Positions 1-5,647 of a stretch of DNA of 6,219 bases are shown piece after piece. The notes under the pieces were generated by a model. It was not told the DNA's origin. It ran no database searches and was given only the letters and a program-made list of their open reading frames with translations. Each line of letters opens with the position of its first letter. Position 1 is the stretch's first letter. The stretch covers positions 1 to 6,219 of the forward strand of contig JAPLBX010000112.1 of NCBI GenBank assembly GCA_026392535.1, written 5' to 3'. Made by a program: the position numbers and the translations under genes. Origin of the DNA: Actinomycetota bacterium (lineage in GTDB: Bacteria > Actinomycetota > Actinomycetes > S36-B12 > UBA5976).

Positions 1-583
1 CATGATTGAAACCTTCTGGTCCGATGTACTTGCCTGCTTCATCGTAAGTAGCTGGCATACCGTAAAGGTAAGGATCGAAGCCAACATTTGGATCGTCATC
101 AGATTCATTTGCTTGCTTGAGTGAAAGTGAAACGCGGCGACGTTCTAAGTCGATATCAATCACTTTAACCATTACTTCATCATTGACCTGAACAACTTGT
201 TCTGGGATCTCAACATGGCGTTCGGCAAGTTCAGAAATGTGAACCAAACCTTCGATGCCTTCTTGTACGCGAACAAATGCTCCAAATGGAACGAGCTTGG
301 TTACATTACCTGGAACAATTTGACCCAATTGATGGGTACGTGCGAAATGTTGCCAAGGATCTTCTTGTGTTGACTTAAGAGACAATGAAACGCGTTCGCG
401 ATCCATATCAACTTCAAGTACTTCCACAGTAACTTCCATACCCACTTCGACGACTTCGTTCGGATGGTCGATGTGCTTCCAAGAAAGTTCAGAAACGTGA
501 ACTAAACCATCAACGCCGCCTAGGTCTACGAAAGCTCCGAAGTTAACGATTGACGAAACGACACCCTTACGAATTTGACCCTG
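1..583 (-). CDS. rpsA: 30S ribosomal protein S1, C-terminal part (out of frame, partial at window edge)
   Basis: This is the continuation of rpsA in a different minus-strand frame. It starts abruptly at GQIRKGVVSSIVNF (codon GGT at 580-578) and stays open to the window edge. It encodes S1 domain 3 (about GQIRKGVV ... RVSLSLKSTQEDPW) and domain 4 (about GQIVPGNV ... RRVSLSLKQAN). After these comes the start of the acidic actinobacterial tail (ESDDDPN ... YDEAGKYIGPEGFNH); the rest of the tail and the stop codon lie outside the window. Domain 3 carries the highly conserved FGAFVDLGGVDGLVHVSELSW block. No start codon is seen at a sensible place, so this is not an independent gene but the second half of the frameshifted rpsA. 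By comparison with relatives, the junction lacks about eight residues between the QSES and GQIRKG blocks. Confidence 0.9.
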
Positions 584-1164
584 CGTGATTCTGATTGAGA
601 GTGTTCTAGGAATGCCCGACGGCTAAGAACAACATTGTTACGGTTCTTATCAAGTTCAATAATTTTGGCTTCAATTTCCTTACCAATGTAAGGAGCCAAG
701 TCACGAACACGACGCATTTCAACCAATGAAGCTGGAAGGAAGCCGCGAAGGCCAATGTCAAGGATGAGACCACCTTTGACAACTTCGATAACGATGCCTT
801 TAACAACGCCATCTGCTTCTTTGATTTTTTCGATGTCTCCCCAGGCGCGTTCATATTGTGCGCGCTTCTTGGAAAGAATCAAACGACCTTCTTTGTCTTC
901 TTTTTGTAGAACGAGTGCTTCAATGCGATCGCCTACGGTAACTACTAAGGAAGGGTCGATGTCATGTTTGATTGAGAGTTCGCGTGAAGGAATCACGCCT
1001 TCGGTTTTGTAACCGATATCTAGTAGAACTTCGTCACGGTCTACTTTGACGACAATGCCTTCAACGAGGTCACCATCATCGAATTTCTTTAGGGTGTTAT
1101 CGATTGCTGCAAGGAAATCTTCGATTGAGCCGATATCGTTAACAGCGATATTTTTGGTTGTCAT
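526..1164 (-). CDS. rpsA: 30S ribosomal protein S1, N-terminal part (frameshifted)
   Basis: S1 binds mRNA on the 30S subunit and helps load it for translation. The 212-residue reading frame holds two S1 (OB-fold) repeats: one at about residues 31-100 (GDLVEGIV ... LILSKKRA) and one at about 118-184 (GVVKGIVIEV ... NNVVLSRRA). These match the first two of the four S1 domains of actinobacterial S1 proteins. From about residue 196 the protein stops looking like S1: the expected helix and linker before the third domain are missing, and the frame runs into a stop at 526. The true continuation sits in another frame (1-583). The ATG at 1164 fits the family N-terminus; a GGAG lies 10 nt upstream, a rather long spacing. 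The gene is transcribed away from polA's terminator. Identity is certain; whether the break is real or an error cannot be told from the sequence. Confidence 0.93.
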   Translation of the reverse strand: MTTKNIAVNDIGSIEDFLAAIDNTLKKFDDGDLVEGIVVKVDRDEVLLDIGYKTEGVIPSRELSIKHDIDPSLVVTVGDRIEALVLQKEDKEGRLILSKKRAQYERAWGDIEKIKEADGVVKGIVIEVVKGGLILDIGLRGFLPASLVEMRRVRDLAPYIGKEIEAKIIELDKNRNNVVLSRRAFLEHSQSESRRVKFVRVSFRQSLTSELS

Positions 1165-1178
1165 GGAGTTATTGCTCC
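1165..1178 (-). promoter_or_regulatory. rpsA ribosome-binding region with small hairpin
   Basis: Read on the minus strand, the 14 nt before the rpsA ATG are GGAG-CAATAA-CTCC. The only Shine-Dalgarno candidate (GGAG, 1175-1178) is 10 nt from the start and can pair with the CTCC touching the start codon. The stem is only 4 bp, so it may be trivial. It could modulate initiation or shorten the effective spacing. Seen directly; function inferred. Confidence 0.3.
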
Positions 1179-1188
1179 GATTGGATAA

Positions 1189-1219
1189 TTATTAGGGTGC
1201 TGCCCGAACCCAGTGTCAG
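1189..1219 (-). promoter_or_regulatory. possible rpsA promoter
   Basis: Read on the minus strand, CTGACA (1214-1219) resembles a -35 box. It is followed 19 nt later by the AT-rich TAATAA (1189-1194) as a -10 candidate, which would give a leader of about 20 nt before the rpsA ATG. The spacing is at the long end and the -10 lacks the final T, so this is a weak call based on position and composition. Confidence 0.35.
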
Positions 1220-1221
1220 AC

Positions 1222-1246
1222 CACCTTCTATGCTATGTCTAAGGTG
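1222..1246. repeat. inverted repeat upstream of the rpsA promoter candidate
   Basis: CACCTT (1222-1227) and AAGGTG (1241-1246) are perfect 6-bp inverted arms around a 13-nt centre that itself contains the direct repeat CTATG-CTATG. It lies just upstream of the rpsA -35 candidate and could be a protein-binding site. No T-run follows, so it does not look like a terminator. Function unknown. Confidence 0.35.
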
Positions 1247-1292
1247 TTCCTACAGATTTGAGCCTGCGAATTCTAGGGGTCTTTTCCTAAGA

Positions 1293-1310
1293 CAAAACCG
1301 CGGGGTTTTG
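1293..1310 (-). terminator. short hairpin terminator behind polA
   Basis: Starting 6 nt past the polA stop on the minus strand, CAAAACC and GGTTTTG form a perfect 7-bp stem around a 4-nt loop (CCGC), followed by TCTT. The stem is short and AT-rich at its base and the T-tract is imperfect, so it is a modest intrinsic terminator. Its position directly behind the stop supports the call. Confidence 0.55.
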
Positions 1311-1316
1311 ACCATT

Positions 1317-3992
1317 TTAGTGAGCAGCAACATCCCAGTTAGGGCCGAAACCCATTGAAATTTCTAATGGCACACTCATAGTCACTGCCGATTCCATTCC
1401 AGCTTTGACGACATCGGCCACTGAGTTCTTTTCACCTGGAGCAATCTCCATCACTAATTCGTCGTGCACCTGAAGCAATAGTCGTGACTTAAGACCAGCC
1501 GTTTCGATTCCGGACTGAACATTGAGCATCGCAACCTTTATCAAATCGGCCGCACTGCCTTGAATAGGAGCGTTGAGTGCGGCGCGTTCGGCAGCCTGCC
1601 TAGCCTGATGGTTTGTGGATTGAAGATCTGGAAGAAATCTCTTTCTACCGAACATAGTTTCCGTGTAACCACTTTCAGTTGCTTGAATAACAACTTGTTT
1701 TAGGTAGTCACGAACCCCTTGGAATCTTTCAAAATACTTTTCCATTAGGACTGAAGCTTCACGGGTTTCAATGCCAAGTTGTTGACTCAAACCAAACGAA
1801 CCGAGCCCGTATGCCAGACCGTAAGACATAGCCTTAATCTTGCGACGCATATCTGCAGTCACATCTTCTGGGTTCACGGAAAATACTTGAGCACCTACTG
1901 ATGTATGTAAATCTTCGCCACTTTGAAAGGCAGCGATTAGGCCTTCGTCTTTTGACAAGTGAGCCATGATGCGCATTTCAATTTGGCTGTAGTCGGCCGT
2001 TAAAAGTGATTCAAATCCTTCCCCACAGATAAATGCGGCTCGAATCATCTTTCCTTCAACACTTCTTACGGGAATGTTCTGCAGATTTGGATCAATGCTC
2101 GAAAGCCGACCAGTTGCGGCAACAGTCTGCGCAAATGTGGTGTGAACACGACCTTTAACATCAATTAATGGCAACAAGCCTGAAACTGTTTGTTTGAGTT
2201 TAATGACCTCGCGCCAAATAAGAATTTGTTCAACAACTTTGTCTTTAGTATTTTCGAAAAGCCAACCAAGACTTTCGGCATCGGTAGTGAAGCCAGTCTT
2301 AATCTTCTTAGTCTTAGGTAGATTTCGGTCAGTGAACAAAATCTCCTGCAACTGTTTAGGACTACCGAGATTAAAGGTTTTCCCCGAGATCTCTTGGGCT
2401 GTCTTTTCAGCTGCACTTGCGACATCAGAGAATTGCTTTTCTAGTTCCAGCAAAACCTTTTTGTCCAGTGCAATGCCTGTAAATTCCATCTTCGCCAATA
2501 ACTTAAGAGTTGGAATTTCAATTTCATCGTGGAGCTTCATGAAACTTGCTTCGCTGTAGGCTGTTAAATAGTTCCATAAATCTAGAACTGCACTGGCGTG
2601 GTGTGATAAGTCGGCGACTGTTTCGTCAAATAGCGACTGCCCAATTTCTGGCTTAACTAATTCCCGTTGCAAGTTGCGTTCGTAAGTTGTCTCAATGTCT
2701 AACCCGCGCTGACCAGGATTTCGTAGGTATTCGATTAGCTGCGTATCGCCCCTAATTGCGTCAACATTTACGTTGTCACTGAATAGGCATTTGATAAGTG
2801 GTTTCACATCGTGACCAACCACAAACATTTTGGGATCAGCAAAAAGTCCAAACAAGGCTTTTTTGTCGTCGTCTTTCATCTCTTCAAAATTGAGATTTAT
2901 GTGGTTCTCTTGCCAAGCCAAAGCCACGCTCTTTAAGTTTGAAAGCCCTTGAACCTGTGCATATACAGCAATCGGATACTTCCTATCCATAGTTGCGATT
3001 GTTTCAGCGAGCTTTCCTGGAGTCCAGCCAACTGAGATTCGGGTGATGGCAATTACTTCATTCTTTTCAACGCTCTCGCCCAGTTCAGATGTTACGAATG
3101 CTGCATAAGCCCGTTTATGTAATGACCGAAAACCTAATCGGCCGAAAACTTTGTCAATTGCACCTGGATTGCCAAGGTGTCGATGTAAATCATTGACATT
3201 TGCATCGACGGGAACATCATGAACCAATTGTGTAAGTCGGCGATTGAGGACTACTCGGGAAGCGTTGTCACGCAAAGATTGTCCGACTTTCCCTTTGATC
3301 GCTTCTGCATTGGCCAAAATTCCGTCCAGATTGTCATACGTGTTTAGCCAAGCAGCTGCAGTTTTTTCACCAACTCCGGGGATGGAAGGCAAATTGTCAC
3401 TGACATCGCCGCGTAGTGCCGCAAAATCTGCATATTGATTTGGGTGTACGTTGTATTTCTCTTTGACTGCCAAAGGAGTCATGCGAGCGAGCTCGCGGAC
3501 ACCTTTTGTTGGATACAAAACCGTGATTTGTTCATTAACCAATTGCAACGCATCTCTGTCACCGGTAAGAATGAAAGTTTGCGCTTGTTGAGCACTTGCA
3601 GCACTTGCAAGTGTTGCAATCACGTCGTCGGCCTCATAGCCTTCAATACCTATATTCACGATCCCGAAAGCATCCAGAACTTCTCGAATAATCGGCACCT
3701 GTGACCGAAACTCTTCTGGCGACTTGGCGCGATTGGCTTTGTATTCGGGATATTCAGCTTTACGAAAAGTATCGCGGCTAATGTCGAAAGCGACGGCTAA
3801 ATGAGTTGGATTCTCACTTTCAACCACTTGTAACAACATAGATACGAACCCTTGGATTGCATTTGTCGGTTGCCCATCCGGCGCTGAGAAATTCTCAACA
3901 GGTAACGCATAAAATGCTCGATAAGCAAGCGAATGACCGTCGACTAAAAGAAGTCTCGAACTTGGACCCATTGCTGCAGTAGTTGAACTCAC
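1317..3992 (-). CDS. polA: DNA polymerase I
   Basis: Pol I fills gaps and removes RNA primers during repair and lagging-strand synthesis. The 891 residues carry three regions. The 5'-nuclease domain (about 13-300) has Asp18, the EADDV acidic cluster near 120-124, LTGDRD (Asp145, Asp147), GDVSDN near 195-200 and the GVGEKTA helix-hairpin-helix at 206-212. A 3'-5' exonuclease-like region (about 312-470) has PIAVYAQVQG where an active enzyme has its FDTET motif, so proofreading is probably lost, as in mycobacterial and Taq Pol I. The polymerase domain (about 480-891) has TGRLSS..PNLQNIP (627-641), motif A TADYSQIE (Asp667), motif B with Lys720 and Tyr724, and motif C QVHDE (Asp844). The start is GTG at 3992; the next candidate, ATG at 3971, would remove 7 poorly conserved residues. 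An in-frame stop lies 12 nt upstream of the GTG. No Shine-Dalgarno is visible, but a TAGGCT box sits 6 nt ahead, favouring GTG and a leaderless mRNA. Confidence 0.98.
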   Translation of the reverse strand: MSSTTAAMGPSSRLLLVDGHSLAYRAFYALPVENFSAPDGQPTNAIQGFVSMLLQVVESENPTHLAVAFDISRDTFRKAEYPEYKANRAKSPEEFRSQVPIIREVLDAFGIVNIGIEGYEADDVIATLASAASAQQAQTFILTGDRDALQLVNEQITVLYPTKGVRELARMTPLAVKEKYNVHPNQYADFAALRGDVSDNLPSIPGVGEKTAAAWLNTYDNLDGILANAEAIKGKVGQSLRDNASRVVLNRRLTQLVHDVPVDANVNDLHRHLGNPGAIDKVFGRLGFRSLHKRAYAAFVTSELGESVEKNEVIAITRISVGWTPGKLAETIATMDRKYPIAVYAQVQGLSNLKSVALAWQENHINLNFEEMKDDDKKALFGLFADPKMFVVGHDVKPLIKCLFSDNVNVDAIRGDTQLIEYLRNPGQRGLDIETTYERNLQRELVKPEIGQSLFDETVADLSHHASAVLDLWNYLTAYSEASFMKLHDEIEIPTLKLLAKMEFTGIALDKKVLLELEKQFSDVASAAEKTAQEISGKTFNLGSPKQLQEILFTDRNLPKTKKIKTGFTTDAESLGWLFENTKDKVVEQILIWREVIKLKQTVSGLLPLIDVKGRVHTTFAQTVAATGRLSSIDPNLQNIPVRSVEGKMIRAAFICGEGFESLLTADYSQIEMRIMAHLSKDEGLIAAFQSGEDLHTSVGAQVFSVNPEDVTADMRRKIKAMSYGLAYGLGSFGLSQQLGIETREASVLMEKYFERFQGVRDYLKQVVIQATESGYTETMFGRKRFLPDLQSTNHQARQAAERAALNAPIQGSAADLIKVAMLNVQSGIETAGLKSRLLLQVHDELVMEIAPGEKNSVADVVKAGMESAVTMSVPLEISMGFGPNWDVAAH

Positions 3993-3998
3993 AAGATA

Positions 3999-4004
3999 AG
4001 CCTA
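3999..4004 (-). promoter_or_regulatory. polA -10 box (leaderless-type)
   Basis: TAGGCT on the minus strand fits TANNNT and lies at -12 to -7 relative to the GTG start, exactly where a -10 box belongs if transcription begins at the start codon. The identical hexamer is at the identical distance from the pdtaR start. No Shine-Dalgarno sequence is present. It overlaps the opposing thioesterase -10 box by 2 bp. Confidence 0.5.
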
Positions 4005-4008
4005 TGGT
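4003..4008 (+). promoter_or_regulatory. thioesterase gene -10 box (leaderless-type)
   Basis: TATGGT fits TANNNT and lies at -12 to -7 from the ATG at 4015, with no Shine-Dalgarno between them. TTGAAC at 3983-3988 is -35-like, but its 14-nt spacing is too short to be convincing. The box overlaps the divergent polA -10 by 2 bp, so the two polymerases could hardly bind at once. Inferred from position. Confidence 0.45.
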
Positions 4009-4014
4009 TGGCCT

Positions 4015-4437
4015 ATGAATGATGAACTTGGACGGCAATTCCTAGAAAACAGGGGCATGGGACCGCTTGCGGACACTATGGGGCTCGAAATTACACATGC
4101 ATCTGCTGAGATGGTGACAGGCACAATGCCAGTAGCGGGAAATACTCAACCTCTGGGTCTACTCCATGGCGGAGCTAATGTGGTGTTGGCCGAATCCCTT
4201 GGATCTCTCGCTGCAAATATTCATGCGGGTCCAGACAGATACGCAGTAGGAATCGAAATTAACGCCACCCACCTCGCAAGTGCCACAAAAGGCAAAGTCC
4301 ATGGCACAGCCAAAGCCATAAAACTTGGCGGCACGATTGCTGTCTATGAAATTGAAATCGTCAACGACGCGGGTGAACTAACCTGTGTTTCTAGACTAGT
4401 TTGCGCGATTCGTAATAAACGTAAAAACAATTCCTAA
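4015..4437 (+). CDS. hotdog-fold acyl-CoA thioesterase, PaaI/MenI family
   Basis: This is a 140-residue single-domain hotdog thioesterase, predicted to hydrolyse an acyl- or aryl-CoA thioester in the cytoplasm. It reads closely like E. coli YdiI (MenI, DHNA-CoA thioesterase) and EntH. The block TQPLGLLHGG..VVLAES carries Gln45, His51 and the probable catalytic Glu60, with Ser64 and His86 further on; each sits three positions before the corresponding YdiI residue. The C-terminal half (VGIEINATHL, IKLGGTIAVYEIEI, SRLVCAI) completes the fold, and length is normal for the family. The last residues (NKRKNNS) form a short basic tail encoded by an AT-rich repeat. The start is ATG 4015; another ATG at 4004 is out of frame and stops at once. 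The gene is divergent from polA across 22 bp and converges on pdtaR. The substrate cannot be fixed: a menaquinone-pathway role is possible, but no men genes are in view. Confidence 0.88.
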   Translation: MNDELGRQFLENRGMGPLADTMGLEITHASAEMVTGTMPVAGNTQPLGLLHGGANVVLAESLGSLAANIHAGPDRYAVGIEINATHLASATKGKVHGTAKAIKLGGTIAVYEIEIVNDAGELTCVSRLVCAIRNKRKNNS

Positions 4438-4477
4438 TAAACACAAAAACGATTAGTAATCAATGTAAACGAATTAG
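4413..4477. repeat. three imperfect ~22-nt AT-rich tandem units
   Basis: Units begin with TAAT at 4413, 4435 and 4457. Unit 1 (4413-4434) and unit 2 (4435-4456) agree at 17 of 22 positions, sharing TAATAAAC and AAAAAC blocks. Unit 3 (4457-4477) is more diverged but keeps TAAT, AAAC/CGA and ATTAG. They run from the last codons of the thioesterase gene, through its stop codon at the start of unit 2, to the stop of pdtaR. Low complexity may explain part of the likeness. No intrinsic terminator is seen in this convergent gap. Confidence 0.45.
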
Positions 4478-5055
4478 AGATTTCCCATTTGATCCACTAC
4501 ACCTTGGGCAACATCTCGTATAGAAGATCTATTGTCCATGGCAGCTTTTTGTAGCCATCTAAACGCGGCTGGTTCGTCGATTCCAAGTTTTGCTTGCAGC
4601 AGTCCCTTTGCCCGATCGACAATTTTGCGAACCTCAAGTCGTTCAGTTACTTGGGTTACTTCGGTGGTCAACAAATTGAGTTCTTCAAACCTTGCGATGG
4701 CTACTTCAATTGCCGGCATAAGGTTCGCAGGATTGATCGGTTTTACTAAATATCCCATTGCCCCTGCATTAGCGGCTCGCTCAACAAGTTCAACTTGGCT
4801 ATAGGCCGTGATCATTACAACGGGACAAATCTTCAAACTAGTTATCTCAGATGCAGCTGTAATTCCATCAAGTTCTGGCATGGCAATATCAAGTAGGGCA
4901 ACATCTGGTTTAAATGTTTCAACCGCTTTGATAGCGGCTCGACCGTCCGCAACCGCTGCTAAAACTTCAATTCCGCTATCAGAAAGCATGGTGACCAGAT
5001 CGAGCCGGATTAGGGCTTCATCTTCTGCAATAACTGCAGTGCGCTTGACGACCAT
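4474..5055 (-). CDS. pdtaR: ANTAR-domain response regulator, PdtaR-like
   Basis: This is a two-component response regulator that probably acts on RNA: ANTAR domains bind paired hairpins in nascent or messenger RNA and control termination or translation. Of 193 residues, about 5-122 form the receiver domain, with the acidic pair Glu11-Asp12, phospho-acceptor Asp56 (LLDIAMPELDG), Thr83 and Lys105 (LVKP). A linking helix follows, and about 129-190 is the ANTAR domain, with ERLEVRKIVDRAKGLL (138-153), the FRWLQKAAMDNRSS block and Arg176. Every receiver active-site residue is present, so phosphorylation is expected. In mycobacteria the partner is the histidine kinase PdtaS, encoded elsewhere; no kinase is in this window. 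ATG 5055 is the only start, since an in-frame TAG lies just upstream, and there is no Shine-Dalgarno. The gene diverges from the tRNA-Leu gene and converges with the thioesterase gene. Confidence 0.93.
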   Translation of the reverse strand: MVVKRTAVIAEDEALIRLDLVTMLSDSGIEVLAAVADGRAAIKAVETFKPDVALLDIAMPELDGITAASEITSLKICPVVMITAYSQVELVERAANAGAMGYLVKPINPANLMPAIEVAIARFEELNLLTTEVTQVTERLEVRKIVDRAKGLLQAKLGIDEPAAFRWLQKAAMDNRSSIRDVAQGVVDQMGNL

Positions 5056-5061
5056 AGTGTG

Positions 5062-5073
5062 AGCCTAGAGGCT
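5062..5073 (-). promoter_or_regulatory. pdtaR -10 box inside a 12-bp palindrome
   Basis: TAGGCT (5062-5067, minus strand) fits TANNNT at -12 to -7 from the pdtaR ATG, as at polA, suggesting a leaderless mRNA. It forms one arm of the perfect inverted repeat AGCCT-AG-AGGCT (5062-5073). A bound protein could therefore block the promoter, but the palindrome is short and no regulator can be named. Confidence 0.45.
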
Positions 5074-5081
5074 GGTTCTAT

Positions 5082-5087
5082 TAGAGT
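5082..5087 (+). promoter_or_regulatory. possible -10 box for tRNA-Leu
   Basis: TAGAGT fits TANNNT and would place transcription start about 6 nt before the mature tRNA 5' end. No good -35 hexamer is seen 16-18 nt upstream. Weak call from position alone. Confidence 0.3.
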
Positions 5088-5099
5088 CCCCCCGTGCTT

Positions 5100-5184
5100 G
5101 CCCTTGTGGCGGAATAGGCAGACGCGGCGGATTCAAAATCCGCTTCCGAAAGGAGTGGGGGTTCAACTCCCCCCGAGGGCACCA
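5100..5184 (+). tRNA. tRNA-Leu (anticodon CAA)
   Basis: This 85-nt class II tRNA reads leucine UUG codons. The acceptor stem GCCCTTG (5100-5106) pairs with CGAGGGC (5174-5180) with one G-U. The anticodon stem GCGGA/TCCGC (5127-5131 with 5139-5143) encloses the loop TTCAAAA, with anticodon CAA at 5134-5136. A long variable arm (TCC-GAAA-GGA core at about 5144-5156) is typical of tRNA-Leu. The T stem GGGGG/CCCCC (5157-5161 with 5169-5173) flanks TTCAACT. Discriminator A5181 and an encoded CCA (5182-5184) follow. The gene stands alone, divergent from pdtaR, with a terminator right behind it. Confidence 0.97.
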
Positions 5185-5189
5185 TCACA

Positions 5190-5221
5190 AAAATGGGTTC
5201 AAGTTCGCTTGAGCCCATTTT
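5190..5221 (+). terminator. bidirectional terminator between tRNA-Leu and nusB
   Basis: A 14-bp stem (5190-5203 with 5208-5221), interrupted only by one G-T pair, closes a TTCG tetraloop. The stem begins with AAAA and ends with TTTT, so each strand ends in a U-run. On the plus strand it follows the tRNA by 5 nt; on the minus strand it begins 12 nt after the nusB stop. It can thus terminate both convergent units. Confidence 0.9.
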
Positions 5222-5233
5222 GCATTGAAGGAA

Positions 5234-5647
5234 TTAATCGAAACTTATGCGATGCTTAATGGAAGAAATCTTGCCCAGCAAACCATTTAAAAATGCGGGA
5301 GATTCATCCGTGCTGAGCGAAGAAGCAAGTTCAATAATCTCGTTTATCACTACGGCGTCTGGAACATCGTCTTGAAACAGGATTTCATAAACACCGATTC
5401 GGGCTAATTCGCGATCCACCATAGGCATTCGGTCCAAAGACCATTCCTGGGAATAGGTTTCAATTGTCTCGTCAATTATGGACTTCTTCTCACCAATTCC
5501 AGAAATAAGAAATGGAACATACTCATTTAATGGATCTGTCGAATCCTCAATAGTTCTAGCTAACACCTGTTCTGGTGGTGTTGCGCGCATTTCAGCTTCG
5601 TAAAGTATGTCGAGCACCCTTTTGCGAGCGCGAGTTCTAGCGGACAT
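5234..5647 (-). CDS. nusB: transcription antitermination factor NusB
   Basis: NusB pairs with NusE (ribosomal protein S10) and binds the boxA RNA of rRNA leaders, keeping RNA polymerase processive through rRNA operons. The 137-residue all-helical protein has the family landmarks: the N-terminal ARTRARKRVLDILYEAEM helix with its Arg-rich start; Trp69 followed by DRMPMVDRELARIGVYEIL (72-90); and VVINEIIELA (99-108) leading to STDESPAFLNGLLGKI (112-127). Length is normal. The ATG shares a base with the efp stop codon (TAATG at 5645-5649), and no Shine-Dalgarno is evident, so translation is probably coupled to efp. The pair efp-nusB is common in actinobacteria and other bacteria. Confidence 0.96.
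   Translation of the reverse strand: MSARTRARKRVLDILYEAEMRATPPEQVLARTIEDSTDPLNEYVPFLISGIGEKKSIIDETIETYSQEWSLDRMPMVDRELARIGVYEILFQDDVPDAVVINEIIELASSLSTDESPAFLNGLLGKISSIKHRISFD

Noticed and set aside
526..600. Programmed ribosomal frameshift in rpsA
   Set aside because: About eight conserved linker residues are missing as well as the frame, and no slippery heptamer or convincing downstream structure is seen, so a deletion or assembly error explains it better.
755..1012. 85-residue plus-strand reading frame within rpsA
   Set aside because: Antisense to conserved S1 domains and low-complexity Ser/Arg-rich; a shadow frame.
2194..2559. 121-residue plus-strand reading frame within polA
   Set aside because: It is antisense to a strongly conserved part of polA, has no recognisable motif and shows no ribosome-binding support; it is a shadow frame.
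4450..4460. GATTA-G-TAATC as a terminator in the thioesterase/pdtaR gap
   Set aside because: The arms are separated by a single base, too short for a hairpin loop, and there is no U-run.
5100..5184. tRNA-Leu as an integration site for a mobile element
   Set aside because: No integrase, no repeated tRNA 3' end and no foreign-looking genes are nearby; the flanks are housekeeping genes.
5059..5259. 66-residue plus-strand reading frame across the tRNA region
   Set aside because: It runs through the complete tRNA-Leu gene and the terminator hairpin, so it cannot be a real protein gene.
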